Shown here: piece after piece, positions 40,777 to 49,210 of the stretch
Layout of the letters: the number at the start of each line of letters is the position of its first letter
Position numbering within the stretch: position 1 is the stretch's first letter
Source of the DNA: Synergistaceae bacterium
GTDB lineage: Bacteria > Synergistota > Synergistia > Synergistales > Aminobacteriaceae
Length of the DNA: 51,780 nt
Assembly (NCBI GenBank): GCA_017470485.1
Contig: JAFUYQ010000027.1
Location: forward strand, 1 to 51,780
Direction: 5' to 3'
Translations under genes and position numbers: made by a program
The notes under the pieces: generated by a model
Database searches by the model: none
Told to the model about the DNA's origin: nothing
What the model saw: only the letters and a program-made list of their open reading frames with translations

Positions 40777-43284
40777 CTACTTGTTCTCAGCACCAAGCGT
40801 CTGAGCCGCTATTCTTCCCGAAACGAAAATTTCAGTGATAGCGTTACCGCCGAGCCTGTTCCCTCCGTGAATGCCTCCAGTAACCTCACCGGCGGCATAG
40901 AGTCCCGGAATGATTCTCCCTGACGCGGTTAGAACATGTCTTCCCTCGTCAACGGCTATTCCGCCCATTGTGTGATGGGTGCTGGGTGCCATGAGCCTTA
41001 TGGTCATTACGGTGTTGTCGAGGTCGTAGGTGTCAGGGTTGTAGCTTCCGTCAGCATTCCTCTGAACGTTGCCCACTGTCCTTGAGGCGATCGCCTTTCC
41101 AACATCGGGGAACTCGCTGCCGGTCATGACGGCCTTGTCGTAAGCCCTGATAGTTTCCTCGACGACTTTGGGGTCGGCCTTAACTCCAAGCTCCGCGAAA
41201 AGCGCAGGAAGTTCGGCGATTTTCCTTCTGTAGTAGCGTCCCGGGTAGTCGCCAGTTGCAGGTAACTGAGTCGGCGCAGGCATCTTCTGCTCAACGTTGT
41301 AAAACTCAAGGAATACTCCCTTGCTTCCCTTGTACTCCATTCCGTTCTTGAACTCGGCGAGCGAAAGAACATCGCGTTCCGAACCCTCGTCAACGAAACG
41401 ATGGCCGGTTATAGGGCTGATCCAGCAGGCGTAATTTCCTCCGCCGAAAGCGAGGTTGCCGTTGTCAATCCATGAGATAGGCATCATCTGGGTGAAGCCC
41501 ATTCCCGTTGAAGCAGCTCCGGCCTCCTCAGCCATCGTTATGCCGTCCCCCTGAAGCGATGAACGGTTAGTGGTCTTTGTCGAAAGGGTTACGTACTCAG
41601 GCGACCAGTAAACGTTATCATCAACAACTTCGCGAAGGTTCGCCGCAAATCCGCCCGTCGCAACGATTACGCCCTTAGCGGCATAAGCGGTTATCTCAGT
41701 GCCGTCATAACGTTTCGCCTTAACACCGATCACTCGCCCGTTCTCCTTAATGAGGCCGGTTACTGACGTTCTGAGCATTAACTTGTTGGCAGGGTTAGCC
41801 TTGTACATGGCCGTGAGAGGCGCGACAAAATAAGTTCCCCAGCGTCCCGGATAACTCTCAGTCTTTCCGTCCCCGTCAGTGTCAACTTCTGCGCCGATAA
41901 ATTCATTCTCCCTGTACCACAACGCCCCGATTAACGTCTGCTGTGTGTCCTCGTGGAACGTTGCGCCCATGCCCTCAAGCCATTCTTTGAGACCCTGTGC
42001 GCGTTCGATGAACTGTTTAACGAGATTGACATCGCCGTAAATCCAGCTCTTTTTATCCGCGCTCTGCCTCAATCCTCCGTAATACGTCTGGAAAATATGA
42101 AGGTTCAGTGTCGAGAACAACGCTAACTGATTCTCAGGAGTACCTGCGTCAAGTTTAGGCTGTGCCCAGTCAAGGTACACTTTGATTTCTTCCTTGAGTG
42201 CCTTGAGGATTGGGAGGTACTCGGCGTGAACACCATGCTTCGAGAGTTCGGCGGCATCACCGGCGACATACTCATGAGTCTCGTAATACTTAGCGTCAAA
42301 CGGCGACTCGTTCCAGTTGAGAATCATCTTCAGCTCGTTGATACACCCCTGAACGCTCTTGACCTTCTCATAAGTCTGGCCGTTGAAGGCGTAAACTCCT
42401 GTAGTAGCGTCAGGATTTTTAGGATCCCAGACGAGATAGGGCATAACGCTCTGATACTGTCCGCCCGAAACCAGCGTGTTGCCGCCGGCCTCAGCGTTCT
42501 TCTCGATGATTAGGACTGTGCTTCCGTCCTGAGCCGCCTGCGCTCCGGCCGCTACTCCTGCACCGCCTGCACCGATGATGATGACATCATAGTTATACTT
42601 TTCGGGCTTGCCTGCTTTGTGAACGACCTTCGCTGATTTGAAAGCGTCAATATTAGTGCAGCCTGCTTTTTCTGCGGCACTGTTGACGGCGTTTCGCAGT
42701 GCGCGTGTCGAGAACGTTGCCCCCGAAACAGCGTCAACTCCTGAACCGTTGGCCTCAAGCATTTCAGGAATCATTATCCCGAACGCTATGTCGCCTACAT
42801 GAGGAGTCTCAGTGTGCGAAGTAACCTCAAGGCCGATCATCTTTGACGCTGTGAACGTGGCTTTGACTTTCACGGGGCCGTTGTAGCCCATTCCCTCAGC
42901 CTCGTACTCGCCGGCGTTGAACGACAAAGGAGCGTCATTCTCAGCCTTCTCGCCCTTCGCCTTAGCCAGTGCCTTAGTTACAGCCTCAACGATTCCGTCT
43001 CTGGTCATCGTAGCACCCGAAACAGCGTCAATCTGAGCCTCGCTCTTTCCGATTAGGGCGTCGCCGTACTTCCCGAACAAAGGCACTCCGAACGGTACTT
43101 CTTCGGGCGCGTCAATCTCTACAGCCGTAATCTTCTCAGCGTCAACTGTAACTTTGACTTTGACGGGAGAACCTTCGCTGTAGCCCTTTCCCTCACCCTC
43201 GTAAGTTCCGGGCGTGAAACCTGCTCCCCATGCGCTCGCCGACAAAAGCATAACGCAGAGGATTACGCTAAAAATTTTTTTCAT
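40777..43284 (-). CDS. Exported FAD-dependent reductase with two FMN-binding domains (fumarate/urocanate reductase family)
   Basis: An 835-residue protein. Signal peptide 1-~21. Two successive FMN-binding domains (about 25-110 and 120-210), each ending in the covalent-FMN motif: SGATMT (89-94) and SGATFS (187-192), substrates for ApbE flavin transfer. The FAD-binding domain starts at DVIIIGAGGAGVAAG (~233) and ends with GLYAAGEVTGGIHGGNRLGGNAITE. It belongs with periplasmic fumarate, urocanate, cinnamate and similar reductases of anaerobes that end an electron chain on an enoate. No heme CxxCH is present, so electrons must arrive via FMN. Which acceptor is used is not readable. Single-gene unit, with its promoter in the 181-base gap to the ThDP gene. 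Confidence 0.88.
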   Translation of the reverse strand: MKKIFSVILCVMLLSASAWGAGFTPGTYEGEGKGYSEGSPVKVKVTVDAEKITAVEIDAPEEVPFGVPLFGKYGDALIGKSEAQIDAVSGATMTRDGIVEAVTKALAKAKGEKAENDAPLSFNAGEYEAEGMGYNGPVKVKATFTASKMIGLEVTSHTETPHVGDIAFGIMIPEMLEANGSGVDAVSGATFSTRALRNAVNSAAEKAGCTNIDAFKSAKVVHKAGKPEKYNYDVIIIGAGGAGVAAGAQAAQDGSTVLIIEKNAEAGGNTLVSGGQYQSVMPYLVWDPKNPDATTGVYAFNGQTYEKVKSVQGCINELKMILNWNESPFDAKYYETHEYVAGDAAELSKHGVHAEYLPILKALKEEIKVYLDWAQPKLDAGTPENQLALFSTLNLHIFQTYYGGLRQSADKKSWIYGDVNLVKQFIERAQGLKEWLEGMGATFHEDTQQTLIGALWYRENEFIGAEVDTDGDGKTESYPGRWGTYFVAPLTAMYKANPANKLMLRTSVTGLIKENGRVIGVKAKRYDGTEITAYAAKGVIVATGGFAANLREVVDDNVYWSPEYVTLSTKTTNRSSLQGDGITMAEEAGAASTGMGFTQMMPISWIDNGNLAFGGGNYACWISPITGHRFVDEGSERDVLSLAEFKNGMEYKGSKGVFLEFYNVEQKMPAPTQLPATGDYPGRYYRRKIAELPALFAELGVKADPKVVEETIRAYDKAVMTGSEFPDVGKAIASRTVGNVQRNADGSYNPDTYDLDNTVMTIRLMAPSTHHTMGGIAVDEGRHVLTASGRIIPGLYAAGEVTGGIHGGNRLGGNAITEIFVSGRIAAQTLGAENK

Positions 43285-43361
43285 GCTAGTATCCCTCTTT
43301 TTCTAAAAATTTTGGACGGGAATATAATATCATGCTTTTGTTAAGGTAAGTATAACTTCAT

Positions 43362-43390
43362 TTGACGAAAGAGAGAATTTATATTAAATT
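43362..43390 (+). promoter_or_regulatory. Possible promoter of the ThDP-enzyme cassette
   Basis: TTGACG (43362-43367), 17 bases, TAAATT (43385-43390). The -10 box is weak; the gap shows no better candidate. Confidence 0.4.
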
Positions 43391-43465
43391 ATCACCGTAT
43401 CCAGTAAAATTTTATTCACTAGAATTTTTATCACATCAAAACTTTTAAGGAGGTATTTATCCCGT

Positions 43466-45316
43466 ATGAGCAAAAAACTGGTAGCAGATCTCATCGTTGA
43501 TTACCTTGAACGCCGCGAAGTAAGATATATCTTCGGTCTTTGCGGTCATACAGTCATCGGTATGCTCGACGCTCTCAACCGCAACGAGCAGAAAGGCGGA
43601 AAGCTCCGTTACATCTCCAACCGTCATGAAGCAGTCGCCTCGACAGCCGCTGACGGCTACGCCCGTGTTACCCACAAAGCCTCAGTCGTAATGTGCCACT
43701 TGGGGCCCGGAATCACTAACGTACTCACCGGCGTAGCAAATGCCGCGTTCGACTCGATTCCTATGGTAGTGTTCGCCGGAGACGTTCCGAGCTATTACTA
43801 CGGCAAGCACCCCCATCAGGAAGTCAACATGCACGGAGACGCAACTCAGTACAGACTTCTTGAGCCTGTCTGCAAACGCTGCTGGAGAGTTGACGACCCC
43901 GAAGCACTGCCCGACATTCTCGACAAGGCTTTCAGACTCGCTGAGTCAGGAAGACCCGGCCCCGTCCTCATCGACATGCCTATGGACATCTGGAGCCGCG
44001 AAATTGAAGAAGACCTTTTCGCACGCACCTATCAGGACAGCCACATCACCGTTAAGCCGGCTCTTGACCCTGCATGTGCAAAGGCAATCGCTAAACGTCT
44101 CATCGAGGCTAAAGCTCCCGTCATTCACGCAGGCGGCGGCGTTCTCCTTGCGCAGGCATCGGCAGAACTTGCGGCACTGGCTGAGTTCCTTGACATTCCG
44201 ATTTCGAGAACGCTCATGGGGCAGGGCTGCGTGAGCGACCTTCACCCGTTGATGATAGGCCAGACAGGTTTCTGGGGACTCGCTCATACTCACGAGTTCA
44301 CGCTCGGCGCAGATGTCATTCTCGCACTCGGAACTAGATTCGCTGAGGCTGATTCCTCAAGCTGGTATCAGGGCGTAACGTTTGACCCGTCAACAACGAA
44401 ATTCCTTCAGATTGACATCGACCCGACAGAAATCGGACGCAATTATCCCGTTGAAATCGGCGCAGTCGCTGACCTTAAACTCGCTCTGGCTCAGATTCTC
44501 GAAGCTGCAAAGGCAATCAAGCCCGAAGGAATCAAACGCGCAGGACTCCGCGAGAAAATCGCAAAGGCAAAGGCTGACTTCAAAGCCTCCAACGTTGCAA
44601 TCTCCAATGACGGAAGATTCCCAATGACTCCTCAGAGAATACTCAAGGAGCTTAAAGGCGCACTTCCTGAGGACGCATTAATCTTCACCGATGTAGGCTG
44701 GAACAAGAACGGAGTTGCTCAGCAGTACGACATCACGATACCCGGAACAGTTCATCACTCGTCGGGACTCGCCACAATGGGCTTCGGAGCGTCAGCAGTT
44801 CTCGGCGGAAAGAAAGCCGCTCCCGATAAAATCTGCGTTGCCCTCATCGGCGACGGCGGTTTCGGCGTTAATCCGACGTGCATGGCTACGGCTGTCGAGG
44901 AAGGTATCCCCTGCATGTGGCTGGTAATGAACAACATGGCGTTCGGTACGATTGCAGGACTTGAGAACGCTAACTATCACACGCAGTACGGCACTAAGTT
45001 CCACACGCCGAACGGCGAGGCATATTCACCGAACTGGGCGAAAGTCGCTGAGGGTTACGGAATCGATTCAATCCGCGTCAATTCAGCCGATGAGTTAGGC
45101 CCCGCACTGAAGAAGGCTGTCGAGGCCAACAAAGCCGGAAAGCCTTTCCTTGTCGAGGCTATTATGGAGAACATCGCTGTTCCTACTCCGGGCTGCTGGA
45201 ACATCAACGACATCTACACGCCCAGCGAGCTGGTCAGCGAGGGTAAACTGGTCAAGAAAGACGCTGACGGAAAATACATTCCGCCCAGCCACGCGAAATC
45301 ACACATCACGAAATAA
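43466..45316 (+). CDS. Thiamine-diphosphate-dependent enzyme (acetolactate-synthase superfamily), substrate unknown
   Basis: A 616-residue enzyme with the three-domain ThDP fold. The activating Glu55 is in SNRHEAVAST; the central domain (~200-340) has QIDIDPTEIGRNYPVEIGAV; and the PP domain holds the Mg/ThDP motif, GDGGFGVNPT from residue 462 to NN near 489. It is longer than acetolactate synthase (~560), with an extra C-terminal tail including PGCWNINDIY. It lacks the N-terminal pattern of sulfoacetaldehyde acetyltransferase, and no regulatory subunit follows. The acylating aldehyde dehydrogenase 24 bases downstream suggests the product is an aldehyde: a 2-oxo acid decarboxylase, a lyase or a related carboligase. 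AAGGAGGT precedes the ATG. Confidence 0.85.
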   Translation: MSKKLVADLIVDYLERREVRYIFGLCGHTVIGMLDALNRNEQKGGKLRYISNRHEAVASTAADGYARVTHKASVVMCHLGPGITNVLTGVANAAFDSIPMVVFAGDVPSYYYGKHPHQEVNMHGDATQYRLLEPVCKRCWRVDDPEALPDILDKAFRLAESGRPGPVLIDMPMDIWSREIEEDLFARTYQDSHITVKPALDPACAKAIAKRLIEAKAPVIHAGGGVLLAQASAELAALAEFLDIPISRTLMGQGCVSDLHPLMIGQTGFWGLAHTHEFTLGADVILALGTRFAEADSSSWYQGVTFDPSTTKFLQIDIDPTEIGRNYPVEIGAVADLKLALAQILEAAKAIKPEGIKRAGLREKIAKAKADFKASNVAISNDGRFPMTPQRILKELKGALPEDALIFTDVGWNKNGVAQQYDITIPGTVHHSSGLATMGFGASAVLGGKKAAPDKICVALIGDGGFGVNPTCMATAVEEGIPCMWLVMNNMAFGTIAGLENANYHTQYGTKFHTPNGEAYSPNWAKVAEGYGIDSIRVNSADELGPALKKAVEANKAGKPFLVEAIMENIAVPTPGCWNINDIYTPSELVSEGKLVKKDADGKYIPPSHAKSHITK

Positions 45317-45340
45317 CTTGAGAGGAGTAAAACTGTAACA

Positions 45341-46822
45341 ATGGCACATCATGAAGTAACACCCGAAGAAATTGCAATGATTGAAGAAATGGTCAAAAAG
45401 GCCAAAGTTGCCGCTGAAGTAATCGCGACCTATGACCAAGAAAAAGTTGACCGTCTCGCACGCGCAATCTGCGCCGCCCTCTACCCGTTGAAAGTCTGGG
45501 GGCCAATCTGCGATGAGGCTGTAGACGAGACAAGACTCGGCGACAAAGTTACGAAGCGCAACAAGAGGAACAAACTCAAGCTCATACTCCGCGACTGCCT
45601 CCGCCAGAAGAGCGTCGGAATCATCGAGGAGATTCCCGAAAAAGGCCTCGTGAAGTACGCCAAGCCCGTAGGCGTTATCGCAACGCTCGTTCCCACAACG
45701 AACCCCTGCGTTACCCCTGCCGGTCAGGCAATCTATGCCGTAAAAGCCAGAGACGTTCTCATCTGCTCGCCGCACCCCAGAGCAAAGAAAACCACATGCA
45801 AGACCGTCAACATCATTCGCGATGTTCTCGTCCGTGAGGGCGCACCTGCCGACATCGTTCAGGTAATCGAAGAACCCAGCATCACCCTTACTCAGGAACT
45901 TATGAAGAGGGTTGACCTCGTTATCGCAACGGGCGGCCGTCCGATGGTCAGAGCCGCTTACTCGTCAGGCGTACCGGCTTACGGCTCAGGCGCAGGAAAC
46001 TCAACTGTCATCGTTGACAACACCGCCAACACCAAAGAGCGCGCATACGAGGCCGCCACAAACACCAGAATCTCGAAATGCTCAGACTTCGGGTCAGGCT
46101 GTTCCTGCGACGGCAACTTAATCGTTCATGAGGACGTATATGACAACTTTGTCGAGGGACTCGTGAAGGAAGGGGCTTACATTCCTACATGGGAACAGGC
46201 TGAGGCCATCAAGAAGGTAATGTGGGACGAGACAGGCCACAGGCTTCCCGACACTGTTGCAATCAGCGCACAGGCACTCGCTAAAGCGGCAGGCTTCGAG
46301 ATTCCGGCAGACCGCAAGTTCATCGCTGTTCCCAACAACGGACAGAAGGAAGGCTTCACTATCCGCAACGCTGACGACATCAAGAAGTGTATCGGCAAGG
46401 AGCATTTCTTCAGCACCGAGAAACTTACTACCCTCCTCACGCTGTTCAAGTACGGCGGAGAGTTCCAGACCGCTCTTGACATCATGCAGGAGATTTTCGA
46501 CAAGGCCGGCGGCAAGGGACATTCATGCGGACTTTACTCATTCGATGACGATCACATTCACCGTCTCGGAATGTGCGCGCCCGTCTCACGCTGCATGATT
46601 CGCCAGCCGAACAACAGGGGCAACGCCGGTTCAGCCACAAACGGAATGCCTCCCACGAACTCAATGGGCTGCGGTACTTGGGGCGGTAACATCGTCAGCG
46701 AGAACATCACCCTCAAGCACTATATGAACACGACATGGGTAGCGCGTCCGATTCCTGAGGATATGCCCTCGCTCAAGGAACTTTTCGGCGAGTTCTATCA
46801 GGACGGAATGGACGAGGAATAA
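45341..46822 (+). CDS. CoA-acylating aldehyde dehydrogenase
   Basis: A 493-residue aldehyde dehydrogenase of the CoA-acylating class: KYAKPVGVIATLVPTTNP near 105-122, SGVPAYGSGAGNSTVIVD near 207, and the catalytic Cys in GSGCSCDGN (Cys253, or 255). These match the sulfoacetaldehyde/succinate-semialdehyde acylating group more than AdhE or propanediol-type enzymes. The gene follows the ThDP enzyme with a 24-base gap and a GAGAGGAG site, then a strong terminator, so the pair is a closed two-gene unit. Expected reaction: aldehyde + CoA + NAD(P)+ to acyl-CoA, or the reverse. Confidence 0.88.
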   Translation: MAHHEVTPEEIAMIEEMVKKAKVAAEVIATYDQEKVDRLARAICAALYPLKVWGPICDEAVDETRLGDKVTKRNKRNKLKLILRDCLRQKSVGIIEEIPEKGLVKYAKPVGVIATLVPTTNPCVTPAGQAIYAVKARDVLICSPHPRAKKTTCKTVNIIRDVLVREGAPADIVQVIEEPSITLTQELMKRVDLVIATGGRPMVRAAYSSGVPAYGSGAGNSTVIVDNTANTKERAYEAATNTRISKCSDFGSGCSCDGNLIVHEDVYDNFVEGLVKEGAYIPTWEQAEAIKKVMWDETGHRLPDTVAISAQALAKAAGFEIPADRKFIAVPNNGQKEGFTIRNADDIKKCIGKEHFFSTEKLTTLLTLFKYGGEFQTALDIMQEIFDKAGGKGHSCGLYSFDDDHIHRLGMCAPVSRCMIRQPNNRGNAGSATNGMPPTNSMGCGTWGGNIVSENITLKHYMNTTWVARPIPEDMPSLKELFGEFYQDGMDEE

Positions 46823-46844
46823 CCGAAAGTTCAGAAATTACAAC

Positions 46845-46876
46845 GGGCCTTGCAGAAATGCAGGGTCTGTTTTTTT
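46845..46876 (+). terminator. Terminator of the ThDP-enzyme/aldehyde dehydrogenase unit
   Basis: A ten-base-pair stem (GGGCCTTGCA with TGCAGGGTCT, three G-T pairs) closed by a GAAA tetraloop, then seven T. It starts 23 bases after the dehydrogenase stop. Confidence 0.88.
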
Positions 46877-46904
46877 ATTCATGTATGAAAGCTGTGTGTG
46901 GGCA

Positions 46905-46943
46905 ATAAAAACATCCTCCCTGTTCACTCTCGAACAAGGAGGA
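46905..46943 (-). terminator. Terminator of the Synergist-CTERM protein gene
   Basis: Minus strand: CCTCCTTGTTC pairs with GAACAGGGAGG across a GAGAGT loop, followed by TGTTTTTA. It lies 40 bases after the stop. Confidence 0.85.
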
Positions 46944-46982
46944 CGCTGTAATTACTGCTTTGTTGTAGTTTTCTGCGTTATA

Positions 46983-48599
46983 CTACTTTTTGCGTGTGAA
47001 GATGAAACTGCCGAGTACAGCGAGAGCGAGAACTGCGCTTGCTGCTGAGCAGCCGCCGCTTGCACTGCCTACGCCGCTGATGGTAACGTCTTTCTTTGTG
47101 CCCGTTACTGTTCCGAGAGAATATCTCAGAGGATCGATGTCATCGCTTGCTCCTGTAGGAACTACGCCGAATGATACAGCCACGCTCGTGCCGGTAGCAA
47201 TCTGATCCCTGTAAATCGTTACTGTAGCGTCTTTGCTGGTTGCGCCTCTCTCGAGGAGACCTCTGTCATCAGCAGCATCAAACTCTACGAAGTCAGCGGT
47301 ATTCGCCAGAGTATTGTTGATGTAAAGAATCCACTTCTTTACGTCGAACTTCAGTTTGATTGAAGCTGTTGCGGTGTCGGTGTCGTCCTCGTCTATCGTC
47401 ATGCTGGGTACATCGCCGGAGAACGCGCTTCTTGTGAGTGTAACGTAGTCAGCCGATGAAACATAGCCGAGTCCAACGAGTTCGAGGACTTTCGCGTCTG
47501 AGGCGTTCTTAGGAAGCACTGCTACTGCCTCATCAACTACCTTGACTTCTGCAACCTCATCAAATGAGATACCAGCGGCTTTCAAATCACTGCTGGTTAC
47601 GTCATCAACGTAGAGAACAGGCTCGTAGACGACACCCTCTTCGACATAAGCTACTGCTGTAAGGTCGCCGCTCTCAGGAACCTCAGTTACGACATCGCCG
47701 CTCGCGTTGAGGAAGACAACATCACTGCTTACTCCAGTGTCAGCCGCCGCGCTAAATCCGCCGACCAGAACACTAGGCTTGAACGCGCCCATGTACATTC
47801 CGAGCTTCTTGCCCTTGAATGCTTTATTGGCCTTAGTAGGCATTGACTGGAATCCGTTCTTCTTTGCAGTGAAGGGAGGGTTAACTCCGATAGCTGCCTT
47901 TTTGCTGTTGTTGCCGTCAGCCAGCTTCAGTTTTGCAGCAGCCTTCTGCATATTGCCTGCGTTATCGCCGACTTTGTAGTTCTCGCTCTCATACTCTTCG
48001 ATATCATTTTCGTCGAGTACAGCAGCGGTCGGGCTGATTGAGACATTGAGGGCTTTGCTTAACAAGCTGGTAACAAATGTCTTTGCGGTAGTAACCAAAC
48101 TTCTCGTTGCCGGAGTTGATTTTATCTGCGCAAACGTAGGAAGAGCAGCAACATTTACATTGATTACCACAACGTTTGTTACTGTTCCGCTTGCCGGTGC
48201 TGCTGGGTATTCAGCTTTCTTCTCGTTGGCGTTGGTTACTGTTACCTTGATGGTACGCTCGCTCGGGAGATAGGCTGAGCCGTGTGAAACAGTATCATCA
48301 GTATAAGCCTCAAGCGCGCTTACCGTTACGTCATATGTGCCTGACGCAACTTCCGATGTCGGGCTAAGTGTGAGTGTGTAACCACCGCTTGTCGCCTCTG
48401 TTATTGTTCCCCAAGTAACATCTACTACGGGGTCATCGTCAAAATCGCCGCCCTTGTCTGCCGACAGGGTTACGGTTACGGTTGCTGAGCTTCCGACTGT
48501 GATATTAACTGCTGTCTTATCGACACTTACCGTTGCCATTGCAGTGCCCGCGATTGAAAGCATTGCAATAGTTACTACTAACGCTAATAACTTCTTCAT
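46983..48599 (-). CDS. Surface/exported protein with Ig-like domain and Synergist-CTERM-type sorting tail
   Basis: A 538-residue protein. Signal peptide (KKLLALVVTIAMLSIAGTAMA). Residues ~23-130 look like a bacterial Ig-like or cadherin-like beta domain rich in Thr and Val (VNITVGSSATVTVTLSADKG). A long central Thr/Ala-rich region follows, then a C-terminal tripartite tail: Gly-Gly-Cys-Ser-Ala, a hydrophobic helix (AVLALAVLGSFIF) and TRKK. This is the form of Synergist-CTERM (TIGR04564), a lineage-restricted sorting signal. The upstream in-frame start at 48659 would add a useless tail; ATG 48599 follows AAAGGAGTGC. It probably functions in the outer surface, with no known enzyme activity. Confidence 0.85.
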   Translation of the reverse strand: MKKLLALVVTIAMLSIAGTAMATVSVDKTAVNITVGSSATVTVTLSADKGGDFDDDPVVDVTWGTITEATSGGYTLTLSPTSEVASGTYDVTVSALEAYTDDTVSHGSAYLPSERTIKVTVTNANEKKAEYPAAPASGTVTNVVVINVNVAALPTFAQIKSTPATRSLVTTAKTFVTSLLSKALNVSISPTAAVLDENDIEEYESENYKVGDNAGNMQKAAAKLKLADGNNSKKAAIGVNPPFTAKKNGFQSMPTKANKAFKGKKLGMYMGAFKPSVLVGGFSAAADTGVSSDVVFLNASGDVVTEVPESGDLTAVAYVEEGVVYEPVLYVDDVTSSDLKAAGISFDEVAEVKVVDEAVAVLPKNASDAKVLELVGLGYVSSADYVTLTRSAFSGDVPSMTIDEDDTDTATASIKLKFDVKKWILYINNTLANTADFVEFDAADDRGLLERGATSKDATVTIYRDQIATGTSVAVSFGVVPTGASDDIDPLRYSLGTVTGTKKDVTISGVGSASGGCSAASAVLALAVLGSFIFTRKK

Positions 48600-48676
48600 G
48601 AAACTAAAGCACTCCTTTCGGAATAATAAAATTTTTGGAACTTCTACTAAGTAATACACGCAGAACTACATTGCGT

Positions 48677-48704
48677 ATTTTACACCGAGATATTTTCTTG
48701 TCAA
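48677..48704 (-). promoter_or_regulatory. Promoter of the Synergist-CTERM protein gene
   Basis: Minus strand: TTGACA (48699-48704), 16 bases, TAAAAT (48677-48682). The start would be near 48670, leaving a leader of about 70 bases. Confidence 0.82.
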
Positions 48705-48772
48705 TAAACCTCAAAAAAAACTTTGCTACTGTATTTCTGCTCATTCAAAAAACAAAAATTGCCTAATTGCTT

Positions 48773-49210
48773 CTAGTTAATTGTAGACTGAATTACCGCA
48801 GGAATCCTCGAATCGTTCTTTACCTGCCTGACTAGCTCCGCTCTCCTCGCGCTCCCTGCGTCATAGAGTTCAGCCAGACGGCATTTAATCATTCCCGAAC
48901 GCAGTGAATTCGGATATGTCTTCAGGCATAATTCAAGTATGTTCCTCGCTTTGTCCCTCATCTCATCGGGGAAGCCCTCAAGATAAAGATCCGCTAAATC
49001 CCAGTAAGCCGCCTCCCCCTCCTCAGTGCCTCTGCACCTCTCAGCGATTCTCTTGAGAAGCGTCTCGCGTTCCGAAGGGTCAGCGTCATTCCCCAGACGG
49101 TTTAATTCAGCGCGTATAATCATTCCTTCGCGTTCAACAGCCTGAATGTCCGCGCCGTATGAACAGACAGGCATTATCAGAATTGAGAGGAGGGCTAAAA
49201 TCTTAAACAT
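48773..49210 (-). CDS. Small exported TPR-like protein
   Basis: A 145-residue protein with a signal peptide (FKILALLSILIMPVCSYGA). The mature part is helical, with the two-helix spacing of tetratricopeptide repeats: EEGEAAYWDLADLYLEGFPD, then DKARNILELCLKTYPNSLRS. Such proteins often scaffold envelope complexes. It overlaps the ugd stop by eight bases, so it is translated with it; the partnership suggests a role in capsule or glycan assembly, but this is inference. A Cys at about 16 could make it a lipoprotein, though the lipobox (MPVC) is poor. Confidence 0.7.
   Translation of the reverse strand: MFKILALLSILIMPVCSYGADIQAVEREGMIIRAELNRLGNDADPSERETLLKRIAERCRGTEEGEAAYWDLADLYLEGFPDEMRDKARNILELCLKTYPNSLRSGMIKCRLAELYDAGSARRAELVRQVKNDSRIPAVIQSTIN

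Noticed and set aside
43466..45316. Naming the ThDP enzyme sulfoacetaldehyde acetyltransferase (Xsc) or acetolactate synthase
   Set aside because: The N-terminal active-site segment does not match Xsc, no acetolactate synthase small subunit is near, and it is longer than both with a distinct tail. Function is left open.
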